This document shows positions 29,788 through 37,123 of a stretch of DNA of 64,000 nt, piece after piece. Made by a program: the position numbers and the translations under genes. The stretch lies in assembly GCF_019575955.1 (NCBI RefSeq), contig NZ_CP080575.1, positions 1,736,001 through 1,800,000 on the forward strand, read 5' to 3'. The notes under the pieces were generated by a model. It worked only from the letters and a program-made list of their open reading frames with translations, ran no database searches and had not been told where the DNA came from. This DNA comes from Nesterenkonia pannonica (GTDB lineage: Bacteria > Actinomycetota > Actinomycetes > Actinomycetales > Micrococcaceae). The stretch's first letter is position 1. Each line of letters starts with the position of its first letter.

Positions 29788-30136
29788 CGAATACCCCTTT
29801 CTGTGAGGACGCATAGCCGAGCATGAACGCGCGACGGAGACCGATCTGCCGCGTCCGCTGGGCGATGCTCATGTGCTCCTCGATGGGGTACTCCGCCGTC
29901 GCCAACTGCTCGGCGTGGAGCTGCGGGCTAGTCCTCAGCTGTCGCCCTTCACCACGAACCCAGCCACCTGCGTAGAGGACTCCCTCTCCGTCTGCTTTGT
30001 AGAGTTCATGGTTGCCTGGATGACCGGCATCATGTCCGCATCTGTAGCCGTCTTCGCGGGGCCTGCGCGCCTCTGGAGCTTTCGCGAAGAATGGACAACG
30101 CGATTCAGCTTCGAGTCGTTCGCGTGCGTTGGTCAT
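29777..30136 (-). CDS. Hypothetical Cys/His-containing protein
   Basis: 119 residues from ATG 30136, intact. The N-terminal half has CPFFAKAPEARRPREDGYRC then GHDAGHPGNHELYKADGEG, resembling a small zinc-binding 'C..C.H...H' fold seen in many actinophage proteins; the C-terminal half is helical (RQIGLRRAFMLGYASSQK). Function unknown. Confidence 0.6.
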   Translation of the reverse strand: MTNARERLEAESRCPFFAKAPEARRPREDGYRCGHDAGHPGNHELYKADGEGVLYAGGWVRGEGRQLRTSPQLHAEQLATAEYPIEEHMSIAQRTRQIGLRRAFMLGYASSQKGVFDDE

Positions 30137-30402
30137 GGTCGCTCTCCGTTTCTGGTCTGGTGTTCGTATAGTTGCCCGATGGTGGTGAGCACTTCGCTGA
30201 TGACGCACTGCATGTCCTCGAGGCGTAGGGCCGCTTCGTCGTAGGCCATCTCGCGGTGCATATGGATGGAGGTTTTCAGGTGGTCGAGCGCGGTGCTCAG
30301 CTGGTCCTCGGCCTCGTGGTGCGCACGGTTCCTCAGCTCGTCGTCGTGGTCACCGTCGTCGAGCGCCCAGGACAGCTCGTCACTGATAGTCGGGGTGTTC
30401 AT
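30133..30402 (-). CDS. Hypothetical acidic helical protein
   Basis: 89 residues from ATG 30402 (MNTPTISDELSWALDDGDHD), with GGTGGGG upstream and an ATGA overlap with the pentapeptide gene. Predicted helical and His/Asp/Glu-rich. Function unknown. Confidence 0.55.
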   Translation of the reverse strand: MNTPTISDELSWALDDGDHDDELRNRAHHEAEDQLSTALDHLKTSIHMHREMAYDEAALRLEDMQCVISEVLTTIGQLYEHQTRNGERP

Positions 30403-30973
30403 TTGCCCCACCTCTCAGCCAGGTCGCTGATGACTGATGGGTGATCAGCCATGTGCACGCGGCACAGGGCCAGTGCGGCCTCCAGGTAGGGTCTGCGGCG
30501 CGTGATTTCGTTGCCCTTAGCTTCGGGCCAGCCCTCATCCTTGGCGATCATCTCGGCCAGGTCGTCCGGTGAGCCTGACCAGCAACCAATACGCATGTGC
30601 CAGCCTTCGCTGGTCGGCACGAGTAGTAAATTCCTGACGGTAGATTCAGCGTTGACATCCCGTCCCATATGGCTCTCCGCAGATCGGCTCCCTGCAGATT
30701 GGCTTCCCGCAGATCGGCTCTCCGCAGATTAGCTCTCCACAGATCGGCTCCCCGCAGATTGGCTCCCCACAGATCAGCTCCCCGCAGATCGGCTCTCCGC
30801 AGATCGGATCTCTGCAGATCGGCTCCTGCAGATCGGATCTCCGCAGGTCGGCTCCCCGCAGGTGGGCTCCCTGCAGGTAGGCTTCCCGCAGGTCGGCGGA
30901 TGGTGCTGAAGGCCTCTCCCTCTAGCGTTGGCAGAGGTCAAAGCTTCGATCAGCTCACTCTTGGTACTCATAT
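30399..30973 (-). CDS. Pentapeptide-repeat protein
   Basis: About 190 residues, reconstructed over at least three single-base breaks (near 30905, 30827 and 30643). It starts MSTKSELIEALTSANA, then has some 15 consecutive A(D/N)LXX repeats between about 30890 and 30670 (for example ADLRGADLWGANLRGADLWR), and a C-terminal domain reading VPTSEGWHMRIGCWSG, MIAKDEGWPEAKGNEITRRR. Such repeats form a right-handed square beta-helix; some bacterial members mimic DNA and protect gyrase. The repeat DNA shows as a GATCTGCGG-rich tract. Phage role unknown. Confidence 0.78.
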
Positions 30974-31101
30974 TCGTTCTCCTTCGGCGCATGGCCGGGG
31001 CAGTAGTTGCGGTTCTGGTAGGCGTGCACTTGGGCACGCGCTGTCGATACGGGCAGGTAAACGTCGGCGTCGCAGGCCGCACAGTGGGCCAGGATGATCA
31101 C
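30955..31101 (-). CDS. Small zinc-ribbon-like protein
   Basis: 48 residues, GTG start at 31101 overlapping the previous stop by four bases. HCAACDADVYLPVSTARAQV ... YCPGHAPKENEYEYQ supplies a CxxC and a CPGH pair, suggesting one zinc ribbon. Overlaps the pentapeptide gene start. Function unknown. Confidence 0.55.
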   Translation of the reverse strand: MIILAHCAACDADVYLPVSTARAQVHAYQNRNYCPGHAPKENEYEYQE

Positions 31102-31412
31102 GACTCAAGCCAGGCCAACAGTGCCGTGTCCTCATCGCTCAGGGTGATGGCGGCGCGTTTCTGGTCGCTGCGTTGTAGCCCGCAGATCGCCCAACCCTGC
31201 GCACGAGGAGCCAGGATCAGCGTCAGATCCCAGGCGTGGACACGGAACATGCCAGGGTTGCGCGCCGCCTCCCAGCTGCCCGCGACCACCACGCCAGAGA
31301 AATCGGAGGTCGGCACGGACAGTTCCTCGGCGTGACGCACAGCCGTACGGGTCGGGAAATACTTCGTGCCGTCCACCTCGAACGGCAGCATGTCAAGGTT
31401 CGGTTGGGTCAT
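31098..31412 (-). CDS. Hypothetical protein
   Basis: 104 residues, intact (MTQPNLDMLPFEVDGTKYFP). Mixed alpha/beta with SDFSGVVVAGSWEAARNPGM and a hydrophobic VHAWDLTLILAPR. Starts within the upstream stop (ATGA). Function unknown. Confidence 0.55.
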   Translation of the reverse strand: MTQPNLDMLPFEVDGTKYFPTRTAVRHAEELSVPTSDFSGVVVAGSWEAARNPGMFRVHAWDLTLILAPRAQGWAICGLQRSDQKRAAITLSDEDTALLAWLES

Positions 31413-31561
31413 GGGGCGGACTCTCTTGCTGTCAGGGCACCCCATGATGGTGAGAGCGCGGCTAATTCTTTGCGCAACTCGTCGTGCTCCTGGTCGCGGT
31501 GTAGCCGCCAGATACGCTGTGCCTGCTTCGGTGATAGCTGACCGGATCGCGGGTCACTCAT
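31409..31561 (-). CDS. Small hypothetical protein
   Basis: 50 residues (MSDPRSGQLSPKQAQRIWRL), basic and helical. Overlaps both neighbours by three or four bases. Function unknown. Confidence 0.5.
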   Translation of the reverse strand: MSDPRSGQLSPKQAQRIWRLHRDQEHDELRKELAALSPSWGALTARESAP

Positions 31562-31755
31562 GGCGTCACCTGTATTCCCAGCTGCTCAAGCACGGCGCGC
31601 ACCTCACGGGTGCTCAGCGCACAGTTCCGGGCCGCCTGCACATACTCAGTGCGGGTCACGGTGCGGCCCTTCATGAACGCCTCACGCTCAGACTTGTTCG
31701 CAGGGTTAGGCCAACGGGTATCAGCCACCATCTCGGCTGATGCACGGACAGTCAT
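31558..31755 (-). CDS. Small hypothetical protein
   Basis: 65 residues from ATG 31755, with AGAGGAA nine bases upstream. Helical, ending REVRAVLEQLGIQVTP. First gene after a terminator, so probably has its own promoter in the preceding 80 bases. Function unknown. Confidence 0.55.
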   Translation of the reverse strand: MTVRASAEMVADTRWPNPANKSEREAFMKGRTVTRTEYVQAARNCALSTREVRAVLEQLGIQVTP

Positions 31756-31783
31756 CAGGGTTCCTCTCGTCGTTTTCGGGCAT

Positions 31784-31806
31784 AAAAACCCCGACCATAG
31801 GCCAGG
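31784..31806 (-). terminator. Intrinsic terminator
   Basis: Minus-strand stem CCCTGGCC-TAT-GGTCGGGG followed by TTTTTAT, in the 82-base gap between 31755 and 31838. Confidence 0.65.
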
Positions 31807-31837
31807 GCAGGTTGAGTAGTGGGGGCGGGTTAGGTGG

Positions 31838-32060
31838 TCACTCGTATTCGCGGAAAACCCCAGGGAATAGGTCAGAGTCAACCGTCCGACATTCTCCACA
31901 CTGAACGTTCCAGTCAGGCCCGTAGTAGGACGGCTCTGTTGGTGCTCGCATCACGAAGCGGAATTCTCTTCGCTTGCGGCACGTAAAGCACCAGCGCATT
32001 TCCCTATCAGGCTCATCACGCACGACTTCCATAGCCGGGCCTCGGCAGATGAAACCCCAT
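31838..32060 (-). CDS. Zinc-ribbon protein (FICRGPAMEVVRDEP family)
   Basis: About 74 residues. ICRGPAMEVVRDEPDREMRW then CFTCRKRREF and CGECRTVDSDLFPG: two CxxC pairs form a zinc ribbon. This small protein is common in actinophages. One extra T near 32053 disrupts the first codons (MGF-IC). Its start overlaps the stop of the previous gene (TGATG). Function unknown. Confidence 0.65.
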
Positions 32061-32364
32061 CACTCCCCTCTCGCAGGAAGCCCAGGGCGCGCATCGCGGC
32101 GTCGGCTCGGCGTCTGAACTCCTGCTTGGCAGGCTTGCTTGCGAGCGCCCACGGCAGAGCAGAGCCGGTGGACATATAGGACGCCTCCGCAGCCTCCTCC
32201 TGTGCCACCACCCACTCAAGATCGGTCAGGGTGCGGTATGCGTCAGCGCCAGCGACGAAGCTCCTACCTGCCGTCCTCGCGTGGTGGGACAGGTCTTCAT
32301 AGTGGCGGCTTACGTGCTCCTCCGCCTTCTCCCGCACTCGTTCCATCCGGTCAGTGGTCGTCAT
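32060..32364 (-). CDS. Hypothetical helical protein
   Basis: About 101 residues (MTTTDRMERVREKAEEHVSR), helical. A GGGG run near 32065 should be five; the frame then ends LREGE and overlaps the next start. Function unknown. Confidence 0.55.
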
Positions 32365-32498
32365 GCCCGTACTCCGTTGCTCTTGAGGGCGTAATAGATG
32401 TCCTTCGGGTCAACCATCGCGCCCTCTTCCGTGGCTTCGTCTGCGTACATTTCGATCTCTAGGCATGCTGCTTCAAAGTTCATCCGCTCAGGTCTCAT
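32361..32498 (-). CDS. Small hypothetical protein
   Basis: 45 residues (MRPERMNFEAACLEIEMYAD), acidic and helical. Overlaps both neighbours. Function unknown. Confidence 0.5.
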   Translation of the reverse strand: MRPERMNFEAACLEIEMYADEATEEGAMVDPKDIYYALKSNGVRA

Positions 32499-32631
32499 CG
32501 GTGGTCCTCTCAATCTCGTCCCGGACTTCTCTGGTGTCCGGCGTTGACTCCATGTACTCCCTGTACTCCTCCCGGCTCAGGTCGCACCGGAAACAGCCGG
32601 GGACATGTTCACGATGATTGTGCTGAGTCAC
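32488..32631 (-). CDS. Small hypothetical protein with His/Cys start
   Basis: 47 residues, GTG start at 32631 overlapping the upstream stop. HNHREHVPGCFRCDLSREEY suggests a small metal site; the rest is acidic. Function unknown. Confidence 0.5.
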   Translation of the reverse strand: MTQHNHREHVPGCFRCDLSREEYREYMESTPDTREVRDEIERTTDET

Positions 32632-32891
32632 GCCGCACGCTCCTTGTCCACGTTCCGGGCCGCACGCTCGCCGGTTGGATCGGTGTACTGGATTGCCCGG
32701 ATCAGCCGGTCTGCACTCAGCCCCAGAAAATGGGGCATGGCGCGCTCAACCCTGTCCGGCCTCCAGTCAGGCAAGTGCTCACACATCAGCTGCACCCGGT
32801 CGAAATGGTTGGTCAGCTCATGCAGGTGGTCGAACACGTCTCGCGCATCCTCGATATCAAACCGGGTACGCTCTTTCGTTGCTGTGATCAC
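32628..32891 (-). CDS. Hypothetical helical protein
   Basis: 87 residues (MITATKERTRFDIEDARDVF), intact, with AGGAGA-like sequence upstream. Predicted helical. The 90-base gap upstream (32892-32984) holds no gene; it may carry a promoter. Confidence 0.55.
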   Translation of the reverse strand: MITATKERTRFDIEDARDVFDHLHELTNHFDRVQLMCEHLPDWRPDRVERAMPHFLGLSADRLIRAIQYTDPTGERAARNVDKERAA

Positions 32892-32984
32892 GACAGGCTT
32901 CTCCTAACTCACCGTCTCCTATTCCAGGAGTCCGGGGCACCACCCGCTGAGGTGCCAAAGTTGAGCGGGTAAGGGAATGGGGGG

Positions 32985-33230
32985 TCACAGCCGGGATAGC
33001 AGCTCTTCGCGTTTCTTCCGGCTCATGCGTTGCGGTGACTCGACGGCCTTCTTCGCCTTGAAGTCGGCCACGTCCTTCTCTGGGATGCGCCACTCCGAGC
33101 GCGGCTTGTCGTCGGGGAACTTCCGGGCGTTAGGGAATCGACCCTGGGAGCACCAGCTGCGGATCGTCTTGGGCTTGAAGCCGATAATGGTCGCTACATC
33201 CGCCACTGAGAGGTAGTTGCGGGATGTCAT
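32985..33230 (-). CDS. Excisionase-like MerR-type DNA-binding protein
   Basis: 81 residues from ATG 33230. Classic helix-turn-helix_17 layout: YLSVADVATIIGFKPKTIRS, then WCSQGRFPNARKFPDDKPRS and a wing EWRIPEKDVADF, with a basic tail. Such proteins act as excisionases or small regulators; its place in the early left operon next to the repressor fits Xis. Intact frame. Confidence 0.75.
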   Translation of the reverse strand: MTSRNYLSVADVATIIGFKPKTIRSWCSQGRFPNARKFPDDKPRSEWRIPEKDVADFKAKKAVESPQRMSRKKREELLSRL

Positions 33231-33543
33231 GCGGCTTTCCAAACCTTGAGCGACCCGCCATTGCGGGACTTGGAGCGAGCTGCGGTGATGCCGACACACT
33301 CAATGAGGCGGCGACGGCGAGCGCTGGCGAATGCGATCCCCACCAGTTGCCATGCTCGGGCTCGCCGATCATCTGGTGTACGTCGTCCGCAGTGAATGCC
33401 TGGCCGGTGCGGTGGTAGCGCACACACAGGGAGTCGATAGCGAGCGCTGCGTCGGTCAGCCATGCGGCCTTGGCGTCTGGCAGCGCCATTGGTCCAGTGA
33501 GATTGACATCCGTAGTCGGCGTCATCGTTGCGACGGTGCTCAT
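33227..33543 (-). CDS. Hypothetical winged-helix-like early protein
   Basis: About 105 residues (MSTVATMTPTTDVNLTGPMA). Helical core DAALAIDSLCVRYHRTGQAF and TADDVHQMIGEPEHGNWWG; a GGGG run near 33340 must be five to continue IAFASARRRRLIECVGI, ending SLKVWKAA. The layout (helices, then 'RNGGSLKVWK' beta-hairpin) looks like a small winged helix. Function unknown. Confidence 0.6.
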
Positions 33544-33787
33544 GCCGCTTCCTTGAGCTCATCTGCCCACTCACGGGGAATAGTGCGGCAACGTTGACGC
33601 CTACGGCACGGGCGACGCCGATGAGTTCAGCGATGGTGAAAGGGCGCGTGCCCTTCATGGAGCGCTCGAAGCTCTGGCGAGACATTCCTGCGCTCTGGAA
33701 CACGTGAGTCCGGCTGGATCCGCGTGCGGCGATGTACTTCTCGATGTTGTGGGCGATGGCTTCGCCTGCTGTCTGCTGTGCGTCCAT
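33540..33787 (-). CDS. HTH regulator of the leftward operon (Cro/CI-like)
   Basis: About 82 residues from ATG 33787. An HTH_3 domain is clear: NIEKYIAARGSSRTHVFQSA, GMSRQSFERSMKGTRPFTIA, ELIGVARAVGVNVAALFP. A CCCC run near 33582 should be five, giving the C-terminus REWADELKEAA. It is the first gene of the leftward transcript and faces another HTH gene across an operator region, so the two form the lysis-lysogeny switch. Which is repressor and which is Cro cannot be told from sequence alone. Confidence 0.8.
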
Positions 33788-33902
33788 ATGGACACAGTAC
33801 CGGGCCATATGTGATCATGCAAGCACTTCGCGCGGCCATTTGGTCACACGTCGAGACGTTTTGGACTTGCGCGTTATCAGTTCGGTCACATATTGTGTAC
33901 GC
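33788..33902. promoter_or_regulatory. Divergent promoter/operator region of the genetic switch
   Basis: 115 bases between the divergent HTH genes. Three copies of a decamer are visible: GATCACATAT on the minus strand (33807-33816), GGTCACACGT (33842-33851) and GGTCACATAT (33884-33893), consensus GRTCACAYRT. The third overlaps the likely start region of the rightward gene. Three operator sites between divergent regulators is the lambdoid-switch layout. Promoter boxes are not assigned. Confidence 0.65.
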
Positions 33903-34145
33903 ATGGGACACGAACCAACGAGCTTAGAGATGGCGCTTAGCGCAGAGATTCGCGCAGAGATGGCCGCACAGGGCCTTACGCAGGGCAAGCTCGCGGCGGC
34001 CGCAGGAATCTCACGGGAGGCGCTGTCCCGCTACCTGTTTGGCACGCGCGCTATGCCGATCGATGTCTACATGCGACTGAGCCTGCAGCTCGGGCTCGCA
34101 CCGCATGAGCTTATGACTCGTGCTCAGAAGCGAGACGAGCAATGA
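33903..34145 (+). CDS. HTH regulator, rightward (repressor candidate)
   Basis: 80 residues from ATG 33903, intact. Single HTH_3 domain: EIRAEMAAQGLTQGKLAAAA, GISREALSRYLFGTRAMPID, VYMRLSLQLGLAPHELM. It has no C-terminal cleavage or oligomerisation domain. It is divergent from the other HTH gene and overlaps a short leftward gene at its 3' end by 35 bases. Confidence 0.8.
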   Translation: MGHEPTSLEMALSAEIRAEMAAQGLTQGKLAAAAGISREALSRYLFGTRAMPIDVYMRLSLQLGLAPHELMTRAQKRDEQ

Positions 34146-34233
34146 TGTCGGCGGGCTCAAGCTCCAGTAAGCGAGCAAGGTGCACCACATCCGCAATGGT
34201 CTTCACTCCACCGCTTCCACCTCTGTCACACAT
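34111..34233 (-). CDS. Very small HTH-like fragment
   Basis: 40 residues from ATG 34233 (MCDRGGSGGVKTIADVVHLA, then RLLELEPADIIARL). This matches only the last two helices of a Cro/CI-type domain, so it is either a remnant of a longer regulator or a mini-protein able to join such domains. GAGGGGG lies 10 bases upstream. It is convergent with, and overlaps, the rightward HTH gene. Confidence 0.45.
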   Translation of the reverse strand: MCDRGGSGGVKTIADVVHLARLLELEPADIIARLASEHES

Positions 34234-34305
34234 CTTCTATACCCCCTCAGGTTCGAATCTTTGTTCGAGCGTACAGCGAGGCACTGACATGGGCGGTGAC
34301 AGCAC

Positions 34306-34951
34306 ATGGTGAACCGAAGCACTGCGCCCCGGTCTAAGCTCGATTGGTATAAGCAGGCCGCACGCGCCTCCCAGGAACTCTCCCACGCAGACTTCCGCGT
34401 GCTCATGGCTATCGCCAGCTACACGGACAGCAATGGGTCCAACGCACACCCTGGCAAAGAGCGCCTAGCTGCTAATACCGGCATCCATATAAAGAATCTC
34501 CGTCGCCACCTGAAAGCCCTCGAAGAGTCAGGATGGATCATGGTTGAAGAGGCTGGCGGCAACGCACGCTTCAAGGGTGCCGCGACGGTCTACCAGCTGA
34601 CCACCCCACAAAGGGGAGTCATAGTGATTCCAAGGGGAGTCATGGTGACGCTGGAAGGGGAGTCACTACTACTCCCCATCAAGTCCTTCATCAGGTCCTA
34701 TTGATCATTCCGCTGACGCGGCGTCACTTGCTTCGCAATCGACGGCGCAGGTGATTCGACCGAATGTCAGAGATTGGACCCGATTCGACGACCTGGACAC
34801 CCTCACGGAATGGCTCGACACCCACGTCCCCGGATGGCTCAGTGACCACGTTGCGCAATTGGCAGTGCCGAGCATGTGGGAAGGCCACCAGCACCCGAAA
34901 GCCATCATCGGATATGTACTCAGCCGCCACGGCATGAAGATTGCAGCATGA
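34306..34951 (+). CDS. Winged-helix replication-initiator-like protein
   Basis: About 215 residues from ATG 34306. The N-terminal 95 residues form a helix-turn-helix/winged-helix domain (LSHADFRVLMAIASYTDSNG, HPGKERLAANTGIHIKNLRR, HLKALEESGWIMVEEAGG), like phage O-type or plasmid initiators. After RGVIVIPRGVMVT the frame is broken by one or two indels (34650-34690) and resumes with a C-terminal domain WTRFDDLDTLTEWLDTHVPG ... YVLSRHGMKIAA. The break region contains three 11-bp direct repeats (see repeat entry). Confidence 0.6.
34611..34665. repeat. Three AAGGGGAGTCA direct repeats inside the initiator-like gene
   Basis: AAGGGGAGTCA occurs at 34611-34621, 34632-34642 and 34655-34665, starts spaced 21 and 23 bases apart (about two helical turns). 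Iterons within the initiator gene itself are the arrangement of the lambda origin (in O). Here they may be an origin or only a coding repeat. Confidence 0.6.
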
Positions 34952-34974
34952 ACACCACAGTGAAGGAATACGCC

Positions 34975-35372
34975 ATGAAGAAGACAGCAGTTGTTGCCCC
35001 ACTAATCGTGGTCGCTGGCCTTGCCGTGATCATCCTGGTTCTCTGGGCCATGAATCGGCCCGGTCCACTCGAAGCTGCCGACGCGGCCTGCGAAGAGGAG
35101 GCGCCGGGCGCAATCTATTGGGGTAGTCGCGAGTACCTGGAGATATCCTCTATCGCCACGGAGAACCCGCAGGCCAGAGAAGGTTACGGCGAGAGCCAGG
35201 CCGACGCCTTCCTGTGTATTTCACGCGAGCTCGACATGCCACAGCGAGTGCGTAGCGACATCGCTCAAACGTCTGCGATCCAAGGTCAGCGCAGCGCAGG
35301 TGGGACGGCATATCTGCCCATTGGAGCTTCCACCCTGACCGGGGTATGGAGATCATCTTCGAGGAAGGGTGA
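34975..35372 (+). CDS. Membrane-anchored extracytoplasmic protein
   Basis: About 133 residues. ATG 34975 is preferred over ATG 34948 because AAGGA lies upstream. MKKTAVVAPLIVVAGLAVII continues as LVLW, one N-terminal transmembrane helix or uncleaved signal, followed by an outside domain with two cysteines (EAADAACEEEAPGAIYWGSR; AFLCISRELDM). A one-base break near 35298 restores the C-terminus WDGISAHWSFHPDRGMEIIF. Its place in the lysogeny region suggests expression from the prophage; superinfection exclusion is possible but unproven. Confidence 0.6.
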
Positions 35373-35462
35373 CGTCACATTAGACCTGTTCCCATTGGGG
35401 CCCGACACGCAAAAGACTTGCAAGTTTGAAACACCCAGGTCACATGGGTGCGCAGTTGAGAT

Positions 35463-35942
35463 CTACGCTTGCATGAGGTTGGTTCCTGTAACTACATCAA
35501 GTGGCTTCGCCAGGAGTCCTTGCGTCCTCCACCAGGCATGCACTGTTTCGAGCAACCCATCGCCTCGAAAGTTCTCTGGACCCAGTGCCTCAGTCGCGCA
35601 TTGGGCGAGGTGCTCGAGCATTCGTATCTCCATCACGTGGAAATCTTGATGCGCTGGACTAACCCATACGCGGATTGGCTGGATCCCGAGGCCGCGAGCC
35701 GCTGCGCAGTGTGTTCTGAGTCGCATGAGTGGGTTGACGCTGCGGCTACCTTGACAAGCCCCGGTGAGCTCCAAGCAATAGAGGTAGCCACCTCGCAGGT
35801 CGCTGAGATGTGGAACACTCACTCGCGGCACCTTGTCTACGGCTGCCACGGTCCCAGTGGACTCATAGGCGAAGAAGTGTGTTTCCATCAGCTCGTTTAT
35901 GGCTTGCTCACGCTTTGCGTGGTGTTGAGTCCATCGGCCCAT
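35463..35942 (-). CDS. Possible GIY-YIG / T5orf172-like nuclease
   Basis: 159 residues (MGRWTQHHAKREQAINELME). The region SDLRGGYLYCLELTGACQGS then NPLMRLRTHCAAARGLGIQP and VWVSPAHQDFHVMEIRMLEH follows the GIY-YIG layout: a GxYxY-type strand, an R-rich helix and an acidic E helix. The residue normally following 'G.S...NP..RL..H' is well kept. It lies at the prophage edge, where accessory genes gather. The frame is open further upstream, so the start is uncertain. Confidence 0.5.
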   Translation of the reverse strand: MGRWTQHHAKREQAINELMETHFFAYESTGTVAAVDKVPRVSVPHLSDLRGGYLYCLELTGACQGSRSVNPLMRLRTHCAAARGLGIQPIRVWVSPAHQDFHVMEIRMLEHLAQCATEALGPENFRGDGLLETVHAWWRTQGLLAKPLDVVTGTNLMQA

Positions 35943-36095
35943 AAGTTGAGTATTACACCCTCCGGCGCGTAATAAATGCCTGTTCCTTTGGGAACACTGA
36001 GGCGGACATCCGGGGTCTTTGACGGCCATCGACGTCTCGTAACAATCGGCGCTCGATGAGCGTGCATCCCTGTCATTCCGGGCGAGTATCGGCAT

Positions 36096-36135
36096 TTCGT
36101 CCAATGAGATGTTGGGGTTCGAGTCCTCTCGGCGC
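36096..36135 (+). other. Putative prophage attachment site (tRNA 3'-end-like core)
   Basis: GGGGTTCGAGTCCTC has the form of a tRNA T-arm (loop TTCGAGT, stem GGGG/CCTC with one G-U), followed by CGGCGCAC, which suits the 3' acceptor strand. No matching 5' tRNA half exists upstream in the window, as expected if a phage integrated into a tRNA gene and left the 3' end copy here; the intact tRNA should lie beyond the left edge, on the plus strand. Host genes start just to the right. Apart from this site the 309-base gap 35943-36251 holds no recognisable gene. Confidence 0.5.
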
Positions 36136-36251
36136 ACTCAAGAGCCGTGGCGATGTCTCGCACCTGTCCCCACTGCTTCGAGCCCATACGCTCCCCTCAA
36201 TGTGCACCGCCCGTACACCTGACTGCTGCGCGGGCGGGCGTAGAGTGCCGG

Positions 36252-36670
36252 CATGAGCACACACGGCACCCTCTCGCCCGGTCCTCCTTCGCCCGCAGCT
36301 CGACTCGCATCGCACTTGGGGCCGCGCTGGTCGGCGCAGGTGTCAGCCACATGACGGTCGCCCGCGAAGAGTTCCAGGCCCAGGTGCCGGAGTTCGTTCC
36401 GCTGTCGAAGGACGCCACGGTCCTCGCCTCGGGCGTCTGCGAGGTCGGCTTGGGCCTCGCACTGGTGTTCCCGGCAGGCATCGACGAACGGTGGGACGGG
36501 TCGCCGCAGGATTCTTCACGGCCATCTTCCCCGGCAACATCGCCCAGTGGTACCACCGGCGCGACGGCTTCGGTCTGGACACCGACCGAAAGCGCGCGAT
36601 TCGTCTGCCCTTCCAACCGGCGCTCGTGGTAGGCGTGCTGTGGGCCACCCGCCCACCTCGCCTGCGCTGA
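36252..36670 (+). CDS. DoxX-like small membrane protein
   Basis: About 139 residues, start ATG 36252 (MSTHGTL). After a one-base break near 36275 it reads STRIALGAALVGAGVSHMTV, then AREEFQAQVPEFVPLSKDAT and ASGVCEVGLGLALVF; another break near 36490 leads to VGRVAAGFFTAIFPGNIAQW and RDGFGLDTDRKRAIRLPFQP. Four membrane helices and the 'EFQAQVPEFVP' motif match a conserved DoxX-like family in actinobacteria. Function unknown. Confidence 0.72.
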
Positions 36671-36770
36671 AGCCCCGAACGCACGCTGGAGGTACGTGCG
36701 GGCAGCATCCAGGGGTGCTCATCTCAGGCTGTGCATGATGTGGGGACCCCAATATCAAAGGAGTTCCAGC

Positions 36771-36995
36771 ATGTTGCAGACGATTCACGATCTCGGCTTC
36801 CGCTCAGAGCACGCGTACAACGCAGCCCTCATCTCCGTGGGCGTCTCCGCAGGCAGCTGGGTCATCTCCCGCTTCGCCGGCGACGAGTCCAAGCCGCAGG
36901 CAGACCGGTGGGGCATCTTCGTCGGTCACTGGGCTCCCACCTTCTTCGGACTGGGCCTGGCCCTCTCGCAGCTGGAGAAGCGCGGCAAGCGCTGA
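36771..36995 (+). CDS. Small hypothetical membrane-associated protein
   Basis: 74 residues, intact, with AAAGGAG upstream of ATG 36771. Two moderately hydrophobic segments (ALISVGVSAGSWVISRFAGD; GIFVGHWAPTFFGLGLALSQ) and a basic end. Followed by a strong hairpin terminator. Function unknown. Confidence 0.65.
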   Translation: MLQTIHDLGFRSEHAYNAALISVGVSAGSWVISRFAGDESKPQADRWGIFVGHWAPTFFGLGLALSQLEKRGKR

Positions 36996-37018
36996 GCGCG
37001 CCCTGAGCGTCTGACGCT

Positions 37019-37052
37019 GAGGCCCCGGTTCGCATATGCGGCCGGGGCCTCA
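37019..37052 (+). terminator. Hairpin terminator
   Basis: GAGGCCCCGG and its exact complement CCGGGGCCTC flank a short loop (TTCGCATATGCGG). It lies 23 bases after the small membrane protein stop. There is no T tract, as is usual for high-GC actinobacteria. Confidence 0.75.
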
Positions 37053-37123
37053 GCGCGCCTGCTCTGCGGCGCGGAGCCCGCCCACCCATTTCCCCCGAAC
37101 GGGAAATCACTACAGTGGCGGAC

